From positions 62,001 to 126,000 of the forward strand of contig NZ_AP024862.1 of the NCBI RefSeq assembly GCF_024346755.1: 64,000 nt of DNA, read 5' to 3'. Positions 1-8,812 of this stretch are shown one piece after another (the first letter of the stretch is position 1; each line of letters begins with the position of its first letter). The notes under the pieces are model-generated. The model made no database searches. It saw only the letters and a list, made by a program, of their open reading frames with translations, and had not been told where the DNA came from. This stretch comes from Vibrio aerogenes (GTDB lineage: Bacteria > Pseudomonadota > Gammaproteobacteria > Enterobacterales > Vibrionaceae). Position numbers and translations under genes: made by a program.

Positions 1-105
1 GCTTTGTATGATGATCCTGTCCCGTTTGTCACCGTTTAGTGACATTTTGTTTATTTATGATATGTTTGTAAAGTAAAATCTTGATTCAGGCATTTATCCG
101 GCCTG

Positions 106-165
106 ATTTAAATCAGTGCCTTGTTCAAAAACCAATCAACTCTCGCTGAACATATATCTTGAGGT
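106..165. repeat. Degenerate copy of a dispersed repeat
   Basis: A 16-nt stretch at 110-125 is identical to 41555-41570. It is followed in both places by a similar tail (ctc-ctgaaca ... atctt-aggt). A third partial copy of the tail lies at 9487-9526. The rest of 1-237 holds no gene that I can see; it is the upstream region of the TetR gene. Confidence 0.45.
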
Positions 166-237
166 CAATTAGGAACAGGAACATAGCAGACTAATATGCA
201 ATATATATTACCTATTCATGAAGGTGAATAAAAAGTC

Positions 238-843
238 ATGGGAAAAAGAGAGCAGACTGAACAACGAATTTTGGATACGTTTGAAGATATTCTGGTGAAT
301 GAAGGTTTTCAACAATTAAAAATTAACTATGTTGCCGCCAAAGCGAAAGTAGATAAGGTATTGATTTACAGATATTTTGGTGGATTAGAACAACTGGCGG
401 AGAAGTACGCTGAAAGTGGGGAGTTCTGGCCAACAGTAGAAGAGAGTATAGGTCAACTGACCCTTGAAGATTTTCAAAATGATTTTGAAAATGCGGTGGC
501 AACGCTGATTCATCAGCATATTCAGTCAATCAGAACCCGTAAGGCGACCGCGGCAATTTTGGCCTGGGAGCTGATTGAATCCTCTCCGGCCGGAAATGTA
601 CTGGCGAAAGCAAGGGAAGCGCATGTTCAGGCGTTGTTTTCATTTTTGCTCAAAACAGGGCGGTTTGACAGCGAATTTCTGAATGCTTTTGGCGCTATTT
701 TCGGTGCCAGCCTCAATTATCTGATTATCCGGTCCGGGAGCGAGTCGGTCTTTGCCGGTATTCCGGTTCAGACGGACGCCGGCTGGGATATGCTGGAAGC
801 GATGTATACCAGAATGGCGCTTTCAATGTTGCAGCCACATTAA
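238..843 (+). CDS. TetR/AcrR family transcriptional regulator
   Basis: This is a 201-residue protein with the TetR layout. An N-terminal helix-turn-helix spans about residues 8-55 and ends in the typical recognition segment (VAAKAKVDKVLIYRYF), where the Y-R-Y-F pattern is characteristic of the family. The rest is a helical ligand-binding and dimerisation domain with no recognisable specificity. It lies 140 bp upstream of a diguanylate cyclase on the same strand, but nothing shows that it controls that gene. The ligand is unknown. The ATG at 238 was chosen because the HTH begins soon after it. Confidence 0.85.
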   Translation: MGKREQTEQRILDTFEDILVNEGFQQLKINYVAAKAKVDKVLIYRYFGGLEQLAEKYAESGEFWPTVEESIGQLTLEDFQNDFENAVATLIHQHIQSIRTRKATAAILAWELIESSPAGNVLAKAREAHVQALFSFLLKTGRFDSEFLNAFGAIFGASLNYLIIRSGSESVFAGIPVQTDAGWDMLEAMYTRMALSMLQPH

Positions 844-982
844 TTGATTGCCAAACAATCTGAATCATGCCTCTTCAGGTTGTTTGGGCATCTGCGGAGA
901 TATATGCATACTAACTCTCATTGTTTTTGTTAGAGTAATTGATCTCAACGAGCTTTGAACCATCACAACAGAGAGCGTATAC

Positions 983-2350
983 ATGCGACATCCGTTTCTT
1001 CTGAAGCAGTGGACAGTCATCATCTTTTTATTCATTTTAGGCTGTGCTTATACTGGTTTAATCGAGTTTCTTTTTCTGACTCACCGACAGGCAATGCGAC
1101 ATGATATTCAGCAGCGGGCTGAAGAAGAACTGTCGTTGATTCGCTATAAATTAGAAGCATCAATTCTGGCTGATGCTTACGCTGCCAAAAGTCTTTCGAT
1201 GCTTATCTCTGTGCATAGCCGGTCCATTCAGCAATTCTGGGAAAACGTGTCCCGGCAAACCATTGAACAGGGTAAGTTTATCCGTTCTGTGGCCTTTGCT
1301 CCGGATGATGTGATTCGGTACGTTTATCCGTTGCAAGGCAGCAACAAAGTCATTGGAACGGATTTCCATCAGTTGCCTGACCAGTGGAAGTCTGTCCGGA
1401 AGTCCCGGTTGCTTCAGGAAGTTGTTGTCTCTGGTCCGGTGTTTCTTGTTCAGGGGGGAAGAGCGGTGATAGTCCGCTCTCCGGTTTTTCTCGATCCGCC
1501 GGAAAATCAGCATTATTGGGGAGGAGTCAGTATCGTTGTTGATATTGATAAATTGTTTAATTTTCTGAATTTTACTCATTTAGCCAGTCACTTCGATATT
1601 GCCGTCAGCGGCCAGGATTTTACCGAAAAAAAAGCGGATGTTTTCTGGGGTAATCCGGAAGTCTTTCAACATATATTTGTGCAGGAAATGTTTTATTTTC
1701 CTTCGGGGACCTGGCAAATTGCCGTGGCAGAAAAGCCAGGGAGTATTCTTAGCCGGTATACCTGGTATCAATACTACCTGGTCCGTTTGATCGGATACTC
1801 TTTGTTTATCGTGCTGGCGATTTCATTTCTGACTATTTACCTGTTATATAAGCGCTCCAGCCGGTTATCGATGTGTGATGAGCTTACGCAGTTGCCAAAC
1901 CGGCGTTTTTTCATGGACAGGCTCAGTAAAGTATTTGAGGGAAAAAAACAGAGGGGTCGCTGCTCTGGTCCGGGATTTGGTTTACTTTGTATTGATATTG
2001 ATAAATTTAAATTGATTAATGATCAGTACGGGCATCTGGTGGGCGATCAGGTCTTGATCGAATGTGCCAGAAGAATTCGTCATGTCGTCCGGGACAATGA
2101 TTGTGTTGCAAGAATTGGCGGTGATGAATTTCTGGTTTTACTCGCTGACAGCGGCCATTCACTTTATATCAGAAGTGTCATTGAGAAAATTCGTCATACG
2201 TTTGAACGGGCATCGATCGATTGCGAAGGACACCGTATTCATGTGGAAGTGAGTATTGGTTATACCGCGTACATGGAAGAGATGAACAATGTCGGTGATA
2301 TGATCAGATATGCTGACAGTAATATGTACGCTGAAAAGTATCAGCGCTGA
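983..2350 (+). CDS. Membrane-anchored diguanylate cyclase (GGDEF) with periplasmic sensor
   Basis: This 455-residue protein probably makes the second messenger c-di-GMP. A transmembrane segment (about residues 12-30) is followed by a periplasmic region of about 235 residues, a second transmembrane segment (about 270-292) and a C-terminal GGDEF domain. The intact GGDEF motif lies near residue 380. Five residues before it sits an RDND inhibitory-site motif (RxxD), so product inhibition is likely. There is no EAL domain. The periplasmic part resembles a CACHE-type sensor in layout only; the signal is unknown. A Qrr sRNA gene lies immediately downstream. Vibrio Qrr RNAs are known to control diguanylate cyclase genes, so a quorum-sensing link to biofilm control is plausible but not proven. 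Confidence 0.9.
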   Translation: MRHPFLLKQWTVIIFLFILGCAYTGLIEFLFLTHRQAMRHDIQQRAEEELSLIRYKLEASILADAYAAKSLSMLISVHSRSIQQFWENVSRQTIEQGKFIRSVAFAPDDVIRYVYPLQGSNKVIGTDFHQLPDQWKSVRKSRLLQEVVVSGPVFLVQGGRAVIVRSPVFLDPPENQHYWGGVSIVVDIDKLFNFLNFTHLASHFDIAVSGQDFTEKKADVFWGNPEVFQHIFVQEMFYFPSGTWQIAVAEKPGSILSRYTWYQYYLVRLIGYSLFIVLAISFLTIYLLYKRSSRLSMCDELTQLPNRRFFMDRLSKVFEGKKQRGRCSGPGFGLLCIDIDKFKLINDQYGHLVGDQVLIECARRIRHVVRDNDCVARIGGDEFLVLLADSGHSLYIRSVIEKIRHTFERASIDCEGHRIHVEVSIGYTAYMEEMNNVGDMIRYADSNMYAEKYQR

Positions 2351-2356
2351 TTCATA

Positions 2357-2394
2357 TTGCATTTGCAAAATGATAATATCTTTGCATAATGCAA
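2357..2394. promoter_or_regulatory. Two LuxO-like binding sites upstream of qrr
   Basis: A perfect TTGCA-TAA-TGCAA palindrome lies at 2382-2394. A one-base-shorter version, TTGCA-TT-TGCAA, lies at 2357-2368. They match the known LuxO site (TTGCA-N3-TGCAA) and sit about 110-150 nt upstream of the predicted qrr start, the usual place for a sigma-54 enhancer-binding protein. Confidence 0.75.
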
Positions 2395-2479
2395 TCAGAT
2401 ATGAACTCTTCTGCTATGAGTTGAAGCGGGTTAGAATTAATTTTATTAAAAATCAATAGCTTATATTTATTTTTAAAGT

Positions 2480-2494
2480 TGGCATGCATCATGC
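2480..2494 (+). promoter_or_regulatory. Sigma-54 promoter of the Qrr sRNA
   Basis: The sequence TGGCATGCATCATGC has the -24 GG (2481-2482) and -12 GC (2493-2494) elements separated by ten bases, as sigma-54 promoters require. The predicted start, about 11 nt downstream, falls at the first base of the Qrr stem. Confidence 0.8.
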
Positions 2495-2504
2495 TTTATT
2501 AAGA

Positions 2505-2616
2505 GTGACCCTTTTAAGCCGAGGGTCACCTAGCCAACTGACGTTGTTAGTGAACCTGATTATTGTTCACACTGATTATCAGCCAGTCACACTATTTTTG
2601 TGACTGGCTTTTTTTA
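2505..2616 (+). ncRNA. qrr: Qrr quorum-regulatory small RNA
   Basis: Hfq-dependent Qrr RNAs act in Vibrio quorum sensing by base-pairing with target mRNAs such as the master regulator. This sequence carries the conserved Qrr core at about 2523-2554 (GGGTCACCTAGCC, then AACTGACGTTGTTAGTG). Visible structure: hairpin 1 gtgaccc/gggtcac (2505-2529); the core hairpin around CAAC-TGAC-GTTG; a gtgaac/gttcac hairpin (2550-2570); and a final terminator stem at 2581-2610 followed by a run of T. Length of about 110 nt, the sigma-54 promoter and the LuxO sites all fit the family. Which qrr paralogue it is cannot be told; its place next to a diguanylate cyclase suggests the qrr4 type. Confidence 0.92.
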
Positions 2617-2617
2617 T
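2581..2617 (+). terminator. Rho-independent terminator of qrr
   Basis: The stem AGCCAGTCAC ... GTGACTGGCT is followed by seven T. It closes the Qrr transcript and faces the converging XRE gene. Confidence 0.9.
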
Positions 2618-2638
2618 TTGTCAGGCTTCCTGCTGATG

Positions 2639-4165
2639 TTATTTCTTTTTTTCCTTGCCGGACTCATAACAGTTTGGTGTCCGTGGACACACGCCTCCCC
2701 GTGAACATATCAGCTGTGCATCCTGTGCGATGCCCCGTTCAATCCAGTTGATATTCAGTATTTTTGCAATGGTTGTTAATCGTTGATGGATCGGCTCCGG
2801 GATTTTTGCACCGCCGCCGCCATGGATGCAGGCTTCTTTGAGGGATGATGCAATCTGCAAAGCATCCCAGCCCTGCGCTTCCAGTGCCGGGTTTAAATCA
2901 ATTCCGGCACAGAGCACTCTTGAATTGCCCGCTGGATCGGTCACATTCACTGATTCACAGCAGTAAATTCGGGGTTCATCACCGACATTCAGCAAAGATA
3001 TTTGGGCTGAGCTGCCAGCTTTGGGAGTGGCGAGCTGGCGGAACACAGCCCAGTGCTGACAAGGATCTTTCACTTTTCTCATATTCCCCCAGGGCAGTGG
3101 GATGCCATTGCCTCTGTACACGGCTTTGAGTTTGCCTTCACCATAGGCATCAAAGTAATGCCAGTAAGGATAGGGAGAAACGGCGGTCATCCGCCTCATG
3201 GCAACAGAAGGTGAAACCCCGACTTTTTCATGCACCGATATTTCGTATCCGTTCCGGTCCAGCAGCTGGCGAAAGGGCACTTTGGGGCATAATAAGGCAC
3301 CGGCAAAGAAACTGGATTCAAAGTCACGCCATGCTTTGAGCATGTCAATTGAGTTAATATCGTAATTTTGTGCTTCACCGTAAGCTTCTTCCCAGCTGTT
3401 GGTGTGCCCGATCGAAAGTACGGTTTTACAGCCTTCTTTACTGTGCAGGATGTTATGCCCGATATACACAGCTAAATCGTATTTTATCCGGGTCGGATAG
3501 GGTTTCATCAATTCATTGAGGTAGATGGAACCGGGTGGTTCAAAATATGAGGTCACCAGTCTGTTTGCTTTGAGCCCAAGCTCGTCCCGGATCTCGGTTG
3601 AAGCTTCTGAAAACCAGTGAATCCTTAATCCGAGATGATGGGCGATATCGATCAGATCTTCGACCGTCAGATTAAGCTGCTTCTGACCAATGTTCTCAGC
3701 GGCACGTTCCAGATCAGGAAAATGATTTTTCAGGCTCTCCTGATGCGCCCGGATAAGCAGTTGTGCAAACTGCCTGCCGGAAATACCTGTCTGAGACAGC
3801 ATCTCCGGAATTGCAATTTGCAGGATTTCTTCCGAAAACAGAAAACCAGGCTCAAGTGCCATCCCGGTAATCCCGCCACGGCTGCCTTTATTTGGTGTAA
3901 TATCAACAGCTTCCGGCTGATCATCCAGAAACCAGTTTGGATCTTTCTGGAATACCTGAGCAATCACTTTCAGCATTTCAATGCTGGGTACCCGCTTGCC
4001 GCGTTCTATCATTGACAGATAAGAAACCGAAGGGGCGTACTCAGGATTGATCCGGATACACCGTGCAGATAAATCTTCCATCGTCAGATGATTTCGCTTT
4101 CTTAAGTTTCGTACTTTTGTACCCAGAAAATGAGACTGACGAATAATACTCTTTGATAAGGCCAT
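2639..4165 (-). CDS. XRE-family regulator with a C-terminal ScfR/DUF3612-like domain
   Basis: This is a 508-residue DNA-binding protein. Residues about 14-70 form an XRE/Cro helix-turn-helix (RNLRKRNHLTMEDLSARC, then PSVSYLSMIERGKRVPS). The long remainder resembles the short-chain acyl-CoA regulator group (ScfR-like, with an IrrE-like middle). Its tail is Cys-rich (CSRGGVCPRTPNC), as is common in that group. Relatives control glyoxylate, acetate or propionate metabolism, but none of those genes is nearby, so the target is unknown. It is divergent from the gene at 4322, with a 156-bp shared promoter region. The 3' end converges on the qrr terminator. Confidence 0.8.
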   Translation of the reverse strand: MALSKSIIRQSHFLGTKVRNLRKRNHLTMEDLSARCIRINPEYAPSVSYLSMIERGKRVPSIEMLKVIAQVFQKDPNWFLDDQPEAVDITPNKGSRGGITGMALEPGFLFSEEILQIAIPEMLSQTGISGRQFAQLLIRAHQESLKNHFPDLERAAENIGQKQLNLTVEDLIDIAHHLGLRIHWFSEASTEIRDELGLKANRLVTSYFEPPGSIYLNELMKPYPTRIKYDLAVYIGHNILHSKEGCKTVLSIGHTNSWEEAYGEAQNYDINSIDMLKAWRDFESSFFAGALLCPKVPFRQLLDRNGYEISVHEKVGVSPSVAMRRMTAVSPYPYWHYFDAYGEGKLKAVYRGNGIPLPWGNMRKVKDPCQHWAVFRQLATPKAGSSAQISLLNVGDEPRIYCCESVNVTDPAGNSRVLCAGIDLNPALEAQGWDALQIASSLKEACIHGGGGAKIPEPIHQRLTTIAKILNINWIERGIAQDAQLICSRGGVCPRTPNCYESGKEKKK

Positions 4166-4321
4166 TTGTATAATTCACACTGTAAAATTTTTGTTGTGAA
4201 ATTGTATATAGAATAGATTAGTCTAAAAGATAAGCAAGGTCACATCGTGGTGAAAAATACCCCATATGAAGTGAGGTTGTGAATGTGAATTTTAAAAAGG
4301 ACTGATTGAGGGGATTCATTG

Positions 4322-4903
4322 ATGAATATGCAAATGCCAAATACCATATTTGACAGACAGCAAAGTCAGCAATTTATTACAGAGATGGTGATTTCCGTAG
4401 AATCACTGGGGGCCGGACAGGCGAAAGAGAAACAGGTTCAGGCCAAAAAATTACTGGATAAACTTTTCCCTCTTGATGAAGGATCTCATGCTGATGTGAC
4501 CAGTTATGTGATTGACTACCACCATATTGTGGCTTACTTCAGTGATGGAAGACATACCGGTCTGCAGTATCCAAATCATTTTGTCGCATACGTTGGCGAC
4601 CGGAACGAACCCAAACAAATTGTGTTCCGTAACGGGGATGGCTGTCATGTAGAGGTAGCGCTGGGAGCTCGCCGGGGAACCGGGTGTATTGAACTGGTTG
4701 AAATCGAGGATATTCAGCTGGAAACCTGTACACATCTGAACGCACAGGCTTCAGAGTGTCATGCGACTTTGTGTATTCGTCATTGGGTGAGCCTGGTGAA
4801 GTGTGACGAGAAAGGCCATCCGCTGGTGTGTAGTGAGAGCAAAGAATATCATGCCAAGGGAGACGGTGATTATCAGCTGGATGTGAGTTACGACGAAGGT
4901 TAG
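4322..4903 (+). CDS. Conserved-looking protein of unknown function
   Basis: A 193-residue soluble protein, not recognised. The ATG at 4322 was chosen over the preceding in-frame TTG because a GAGGGG Shine-Dalgarno lies 9 nt upstream. There is no signal peptide or membrane helix. It is rich in His, Cys and acidic residues in its second half (for example CTHLNAQASECHATLCIRH), so metal binding is possible but unproven. It is divergent from the XRE regulator, which makes it a candidate target of that regulator. It stands alone as a transcription unit and is followed by a terminator near 5130. Confidence 0.65.
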   Translation: MNMQMPNTIFDRQQSQQFITEMVISVESLGAGQAKEKQVQAKKLLDKLFPLDEGSHADVTSYVIDYHHIVAYFSDGRHTGLQYPNHFVAYVGDRNEPKQIVFRNGDGCHVEVALGARRGTGCIELVEIEDIQLETCTHLNAQASECHATLCIRHWVSLVKCDEKGHPLVCSESKEYHAKGDGDYQLDVSYDEG

Positions 4904-5129
4904 GCCGGAAGTCATACCATCTCATGAAATTCCTGACAGAAAAGAAGTGGCATTGGTATGAAGTGGCATTGGTATAAAGTGAGAGTGAGTTGTAAATATT
5001 CCTTGTTCCTGTTTTGAAGCTGTGAAGTGATGATTGTACTTTTTGTCAGTTGTGGGACTCAAAAGCGTGAGTCGATTCGATAGTACGAATGATTACTGGG
5101 GCAGAAAGCAGCTTCTTTTTTCTTGCTGA

Positions 5130-5173
5130 AACAGCGCACCTGATCTGCAATGGCAGATGCGCTGCTTTTTTTT
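5130..5173 (+). terminator. Rho-independent terminator
   Basis: The arms cagcgca (5132-5138) and tgcgctg (5158-5164) enclose an inner atctgc/gcagat stem and are followed by eight T. It probably ends the transcript of the unknown gene at 4322-4903. The 4904-5310 gap otherwise holds a short direct duplication (gaagtggcattggtat, about 4945-4980) and the tandem repeat listed next. Confidence 0.75.
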
Positions 5174-5203
5174 GACTGGGGTTTTTGCACAAACGGTTAT
5201 TGT

Positions 5204-5293
5204 TAATTAAAAACGTGTTAATTAAAAATGTGTGAATTAAAAAACGTGTTCATCAAAAAACATGTTTATCAAAAAACATGTTTATCAAAAAAC
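5204..5293. repeat. Degenerate 15-16 bp tandem repeat
   Basis: About five to six units of the pattern aaaaaacatgtttatc are found just beyond the 3' end of cheV. The last two are identical. The units drift from aattaaaaacgtgtt to tcaaaaaacatgttta, which suggests expansion by slippage. Confidence 0.7.
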
Positions 5294-5310
5294 AGCTCCC
5301 CTGGCTGGTC

Positions 5311-6228
5311 TCAACTACTGACAGCCTGCTCCTGCAGCTTGGTCGCACCACGCAGCATCGCTTCGACTAACTCTGTGGAGTTAAATTTCTCCAGTGCTTC
5401 ATGTGCGCCTACCTGATGTGCCTGCTCAATGCAGATTTCACTGGAGAGTGAGGTGTGCAAAATGATGTAAGCGTTGCTCAGAGACGGATCATTTTGCACC
5501 TCAAATGATAATTCGTAGCCATCCAGGCCGGGCATTTCAATATCGCTGACCAGAATATCAACCGGAGATCCCCTTTCTGCACGATCACGCATCAGCTGAA
5601 GCCCTTCGGCACCGTTTTTACAAATATCATAAGGAATATTGATGCCGTCGAGAGCATCAGATAACTGCTTCCGGGCCACGGTTGAATCATCGACCAGCAA
5701 GATATTAAACGCTTTCAGCTTTTCCCGTTCTATATCGGTCAGGATTGGAATTCTCGCGGATTCATACTGCGGATAAATTTTGGATAAGAGCAGTTCAACA
5801 TCCAGCATTTGTACAATCTGATCTTCAAAACGGGTTATCCCCGTCACAAAGACATGGTGCCCTGCAGTTGACGGTGCAGGTTCGATTGTCCGCCAGTTAC
5901 ATTCAATGATTTTTTCAATTGAACGAACCATAAACGCGACAACTGTACGCAGACAATCGGTTACAATCAGGTAGCAGTCTTTATATTCTTCCGGTGAAAT
6001 CGGATAAAAGCCAATGGCTGCAGCCATATCGATGACCGGAATTGTTAAATTTCTGATAGTGACTGTACCAATCACATTATGATGTGAGTAGGGAATTTGT
6101 GTCATGGGCTGATAAGACACAATTTCACGAATTTTTAGCGTACCAATCGCAAACAACTGACTCTGACGATTGAGTGTAAACATCAGCATTCCCTGTGATT
6201 GATTCGCTTTACTTACGGTTTTACCCAT
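5311..6228 (-). CDS. cheV: CheV-type chemotaxis coupling protein (CheW-REC)
   Basis: This 305-residue cytoplasmic protein couples chemoreceptors to the kinase CheA and tunes signalling by phosphorylation. Residues about 12-155 are a CheW-like domain ([13 protein letters not shown], then NLTIPVIDM). Residues about 172-300 are a response-regulator receiver with the acidic pair in LLVDDS, the phospho-acceptor Asp in VSDIEMPG and the Lys in ALEKFN. This order and length match CheV. It is monocistronic and divergent from ppiC, with 165 bp between the start codons. Vibrio genomes carry several CheV paralogues and this one is away from the main chemotaxis cluster. Confidence 0.93.
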   Translation of the reverse strand: MGKTVSKANQSQGMLMFTLNRQSQLFAIGTLKIREIVSYQPMTQIPYSHHNVIGTVTIRNLTIPVIDMAAAIGFYPISPEEYKDCYLIVTDCLRTVVAFMVRSIEKIIECNWRTIEPAPSTAGHHVFVTGITRFEDQIVQMLDVELLLSKIYPQYESARIPILTDIEREKLKAFNILLVDDSTVARKQLSDALDGINIPYDICKNGAEGLQLMRDRAERGSPVDILVSDIEMPGLDGYELSFEVQNDPSLSNAYIILHTSLSSEICIEQAHQVGAHEALEKFNSTELVEAMLRGATKLQEQAVSS

Positions 6229-6393
6229 GATGACTTACCTAAAGACGCTCTTATTTGTAATAGTAAACGATCTGAGTTGCGGTTCAATATCAGAATTTCT
6301 TTAAACGGAATTTTATTGATCTTATCGATTCAATCATCACTATCTCTGACCGGTTACGTTATAATCCATCGTTTTGATGGGGAGAACATAACA

Positions 6394-6672
6394 ATGGCTA
6401 CAACAGCAGCTGCACTGCATATTCTTGTTAAACATAAAAATCAGGCGGAAGATATCCTCCGACAATTAAAAAAAGGTGCAAAATTTCAGACGCTCGCCAG
6501 AAAGCATTCGATTTGCCCTTCCGGCAAAAAAGGTGGTGACCTGGGGGAGTTTCGTCGCGGGCAAATGGTCCCCCCCTTTGATAAAGCCTGTTTTAAAGGC
6601 GAAGTGTTGACGCCGCAGCTGGTCAAAACCAAGTTTGGCTGGCATATCGTGAAAGTATTATACCGGACTTAA
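6394..6672 (+). CDS. ppiC: Parvulin-type peptidyl-prolyl cis-trans isomerase PpiC
   Basis: A 92-residue stand-alone parvulin that catalyses proline isomerisation in the cytoplasm. It covers a single rotamase domain: ALHILVK at the start, [22 protein letters not shown] in the middle (the S-S-GGDLG motif is diagnostic) and FGWHIVKV at the end. Length matches E. coli PpiC (93 aa). An in-frame extension runs upstream to 6199, but the ATG at 6394 has a ggggaga Shine-Dalgarno and gives the family length, so it was chosen. Confidence 0.93.
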   Translation: MATTAAALHILVKHKNQAEDILRQLKKGAKFQTLARKHSICPSGKKGGDLGEFRRGQMVPPFDKACFKGEVLTPQLVKTKFGWHIVKVLYRT

Positions 6673-6730
6673 GTATTATAACGGACTTAAAGGGTGTACC
6701 GGACTTCATATTCAGGCGTGATCAAAAGGG

Positions 6731-7279
6731 TCAGACATGATCAAAATGAATGGCCTGTCCGATACGTGTCAGGTAATCATGCTGCAGAATGTACATGCGT
6801 TTGACATCCTGATAATGTCCGTTGATAAAAAATTCCTGAACCAGATGGCCTTCTTCGGTAAATCCTGCCTTTTTATATAAGTGAATCGCTTTTTCATTCT
6901 GAATGGCGACATGCAGATAAATCTTATGCAGGTTGAGGATTGTAAAAGAGTAGTCCAGCGCCTTGTGAATTAAACTGGAGGCGTAACCTTTACCCTGATA
7001 ATCCGGTGCAATGATGATCTGAAATTCAGCACTACGGTGAATATAGTTAATCTCGATTAACTCCACCAGACCGATCAACTGTTTGTTTCTGTCTTCGACG
7101 ACAAATCTGCGCTCAGCATTGTCGTGGATATGTTTATTGTATAATTCTTCAAGTTCATCGAACGATTCATAAGGTTCTTCAAACCAGTAAGACATGATAT
7201 TACGGTTATTATTGAGGTTATGAATAAACCTCAAATCATCGCGCTCCAGTGCGCGAAGATATAGTTCGTCATTCAGCAT
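6731..7279 (-). CDS. speG: Spermidine N1-acetyltransferase
   Basis: This GNAT-fold enzyme acetylates spermidine and spermine with acetyl-CoA, detoxifying excess polyamines. Family hallmarks are [19 protein letters not shown], the acetyl-CoA loop in [28 protein letters not shown] and [19 protein letters not shown]. The sequence is close to Vibrio cholerae SpeG as I remember it. The frame extends to a TTG at 7300; the ATG at 7279 aligns better with known SpeG starts, although neither has a strong Shine-Dalgarno. A putative polyamine uptake locus lies at 34.5-45 kb of the same window. Confidence 0.93.
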   Translation of the reverse strand: MLNDELYLRALERDDLRFIHNLNNNRNIMSYWFEEPYESFDELEELYNKHIHDNAERRFVVEDRNKQLIGLVELIEINYIHRSAEFQIIIAPDYQGKGYASSLIHKALDYSFTILNLHKIYLHVAIQNEKAIHLYKKAGFTEEGHLVQEFFINGHYQDVKRMYILQHDYLTRIGQAIHFDHV

Positions 7280-7434
7280 AATCGTGTGTGATCCAGACAA
7301 GTGAAATAAGCACTGCAGGTTCTTAAAGTGAAAGTTCTTAAAAGTAAAAGTGCTTTTCCCTTACTTTAGCGAGTTCCGGTTGAAAAATAAACTTTTCTGC
7401 CCGCAAAGGCATTGGAAATAACATTCAGCTGTGT

Positions 7435-7683
7435 TCACTCAGAATCATAATACACGGGCTGATAGCCGAGATACTGCAGCAGGACATACAGTTCTTCCTG
7501 ATGAAGTGCAACCTGACGAAACAGATCGGCAAAAGACTCATCGCCTCCAAAACACTGGCGAATATAATGATTGATTTCTTCAGCACTGTGCCCACTGGCA
7601 TACATGGATCGAACCCACTGATATTCGACGGCGTGTAAATCTTCTATTGTTGTATGGCTCAGTGTAATCGTGGAAACATTCAA
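7435..7683 (-). CDS. Small unknown protein
   Basis: An 82-residue soluble acidic protein, not recognised. It is predicted helical (EDLHAVEYQWVRSMYASG, then AEEINHYIRQCFGG), with no signal peptide or membrane segment. It follows the divergently transcribed EamA transporter promoter and precedes speG on the same strand with a gap of about 155 bp. Its compact frame and codon use like its neighbours support it as real. Confidence 0.6.
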   Translation of the reverse strand: MNVSTITLSHTTIEDLHAVEYQWVRSMYASGHSAEEINHYIRQCFGGDESFADLFRQVALHQEELYVLLQYLGYQPVYYDSE

Positions 7684-7832
7684 GGTGTGACTCTATTCAT
7701 CTGATTTCATTGGTTGCTATTAGATCAAATCAAGATGAAATATTGATGACAATGATTTGTGAGCATATTCATGGTCCTTTTATCCGTTGAATATGTTAAA
7801 CTGCTCACACTTTTGACTAATCTGATGTTGTT

Positions 7833-8735
7833 ATGTCTCCCCATTCTGAATCTGACTCACTGGTGCCACTTGGCGTCCGTTTTATGCTTTTATCTGCCCT
7901 TGGTTTTGCCCTGATGTCTGCCTGTGTCAAGCTGGTAGGGCAATACGGGATTCCACTGTTTGAAATTGTAGCGGCCAGAGCATTGGTTTCGTTGATCATT
8001 AGTTATCTCGATGTCCGGCGTAAAAAGATTTCCATTTGGGGAAACAATAAAAAGTGGTTATTTGCCCGTGGTGTCGTGGGCACGATTGCTTTGATGTGTG
8101 TGTATTATTCAGTCACAACGCTTCCTCTGGCGGCTGCCACGATCCTGCAATATGTTCATCCGGTATTTACGGCATTGCTGGCGGTGATTTTCTTAAAAGA
8201 GCGGGTTCAGTTTGCAACGCTGATCTGTATTGTGCTGTGTTTGCTTGGGTTGTTTACCATGGTTCAGCCGGGCATGGACAGCAATGTCGACTATCACCTG
8301 CCTTTATTTAGCGTGGGGATCGCTCTTTTAGGCGCATTCGGTAGTGCGGTTGCTTATGTCATCGTCAGAAAACTCAGCCGCAGTGAAGACAGCTCGGTGA
8401 TTATTTTCTATTTCCCGCTGGTCGCGCTGCCTGTTTCTGCCGTGCTGATGGGCAAAGATTTTGTCTGGCCTGATCTGCACTTAACGCTGGTGTTGGTTTT
8501 AGTCGGGGTATTTACTCAGGTCGGTCAATACGGGCTGACCAAAGCTATGCAAACCCAGACCGCCGGCAAAGCTTCCGCTTATTCTTATATCCAGATTGTC
8601 TTCTCAGGCTTGATTGGCGTGTGGGTATTCCACGAAGTGCCGTCCGTCTGGACTTACCTCGGCGGTGGTTTAATTGTTTCCGGTGCGCTGATTAACGTAT
8701 TCGGGCCGCAACTGCGGTTTTTGCGTAAGGCGTGA
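7833..8735 (+). CDS. EamA/DMT-superfamily transporter
   Basis: A 300-residue inner-membrane protein with about ten transmembrane segments arranged as two EamA repeats (about residues 12-140 and 155-290). Typical features are VKLVGQYGIPLFEIVAARALVS in helix 2 and TLPLAAATILQYVHPVFTALLA in repeat 1. Relatives export metabolites or amino acids; the substrate here is unknown. It is a single gene, divergent from the 82-aa gene, with its ATG at 7833. Confidence 0.9.
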   Translation: MSPHSESDSLVPLGVRFMLLSALGFALMSACVKLVGQYGIPLFEIVAARALVSLIISYLDVRRKKISIWGNNKKWLFARGVVGTIALMCVYYSVTTLPLAAATILQYVHPVFTALLAVIFLKERVQFATLICIVLCLLGLFTMVQPGMDSNVDYHLPLFSVGIALLGAFGSAVAYVIVRKLSRSEDSSVIIFYFPLVALPVSAVLMGKDFVWPDLHLTLVLVLVGVFTQVGQYGLTKAMQTQTAGKASAYSYIQIVFSGLIGVWVFHEVPSVWTYLGGGLIVSGALINVFGPQLRFLRKA

Positions 8736-8812
8736 AGGTTGGTTTGTCTCCGGACCCGTTGAACTGGTTTAATTCTGGTCCGGATGGCAACAAGACTAAT
8801 TTATCTGCAAGA

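Noticed and set aside
5204..5293. CRISPR-like array near cheV
   Set aside because: The 15-16 bp units are contiguous and AT-rich with no spacers, so this is a simple tandem repeat.
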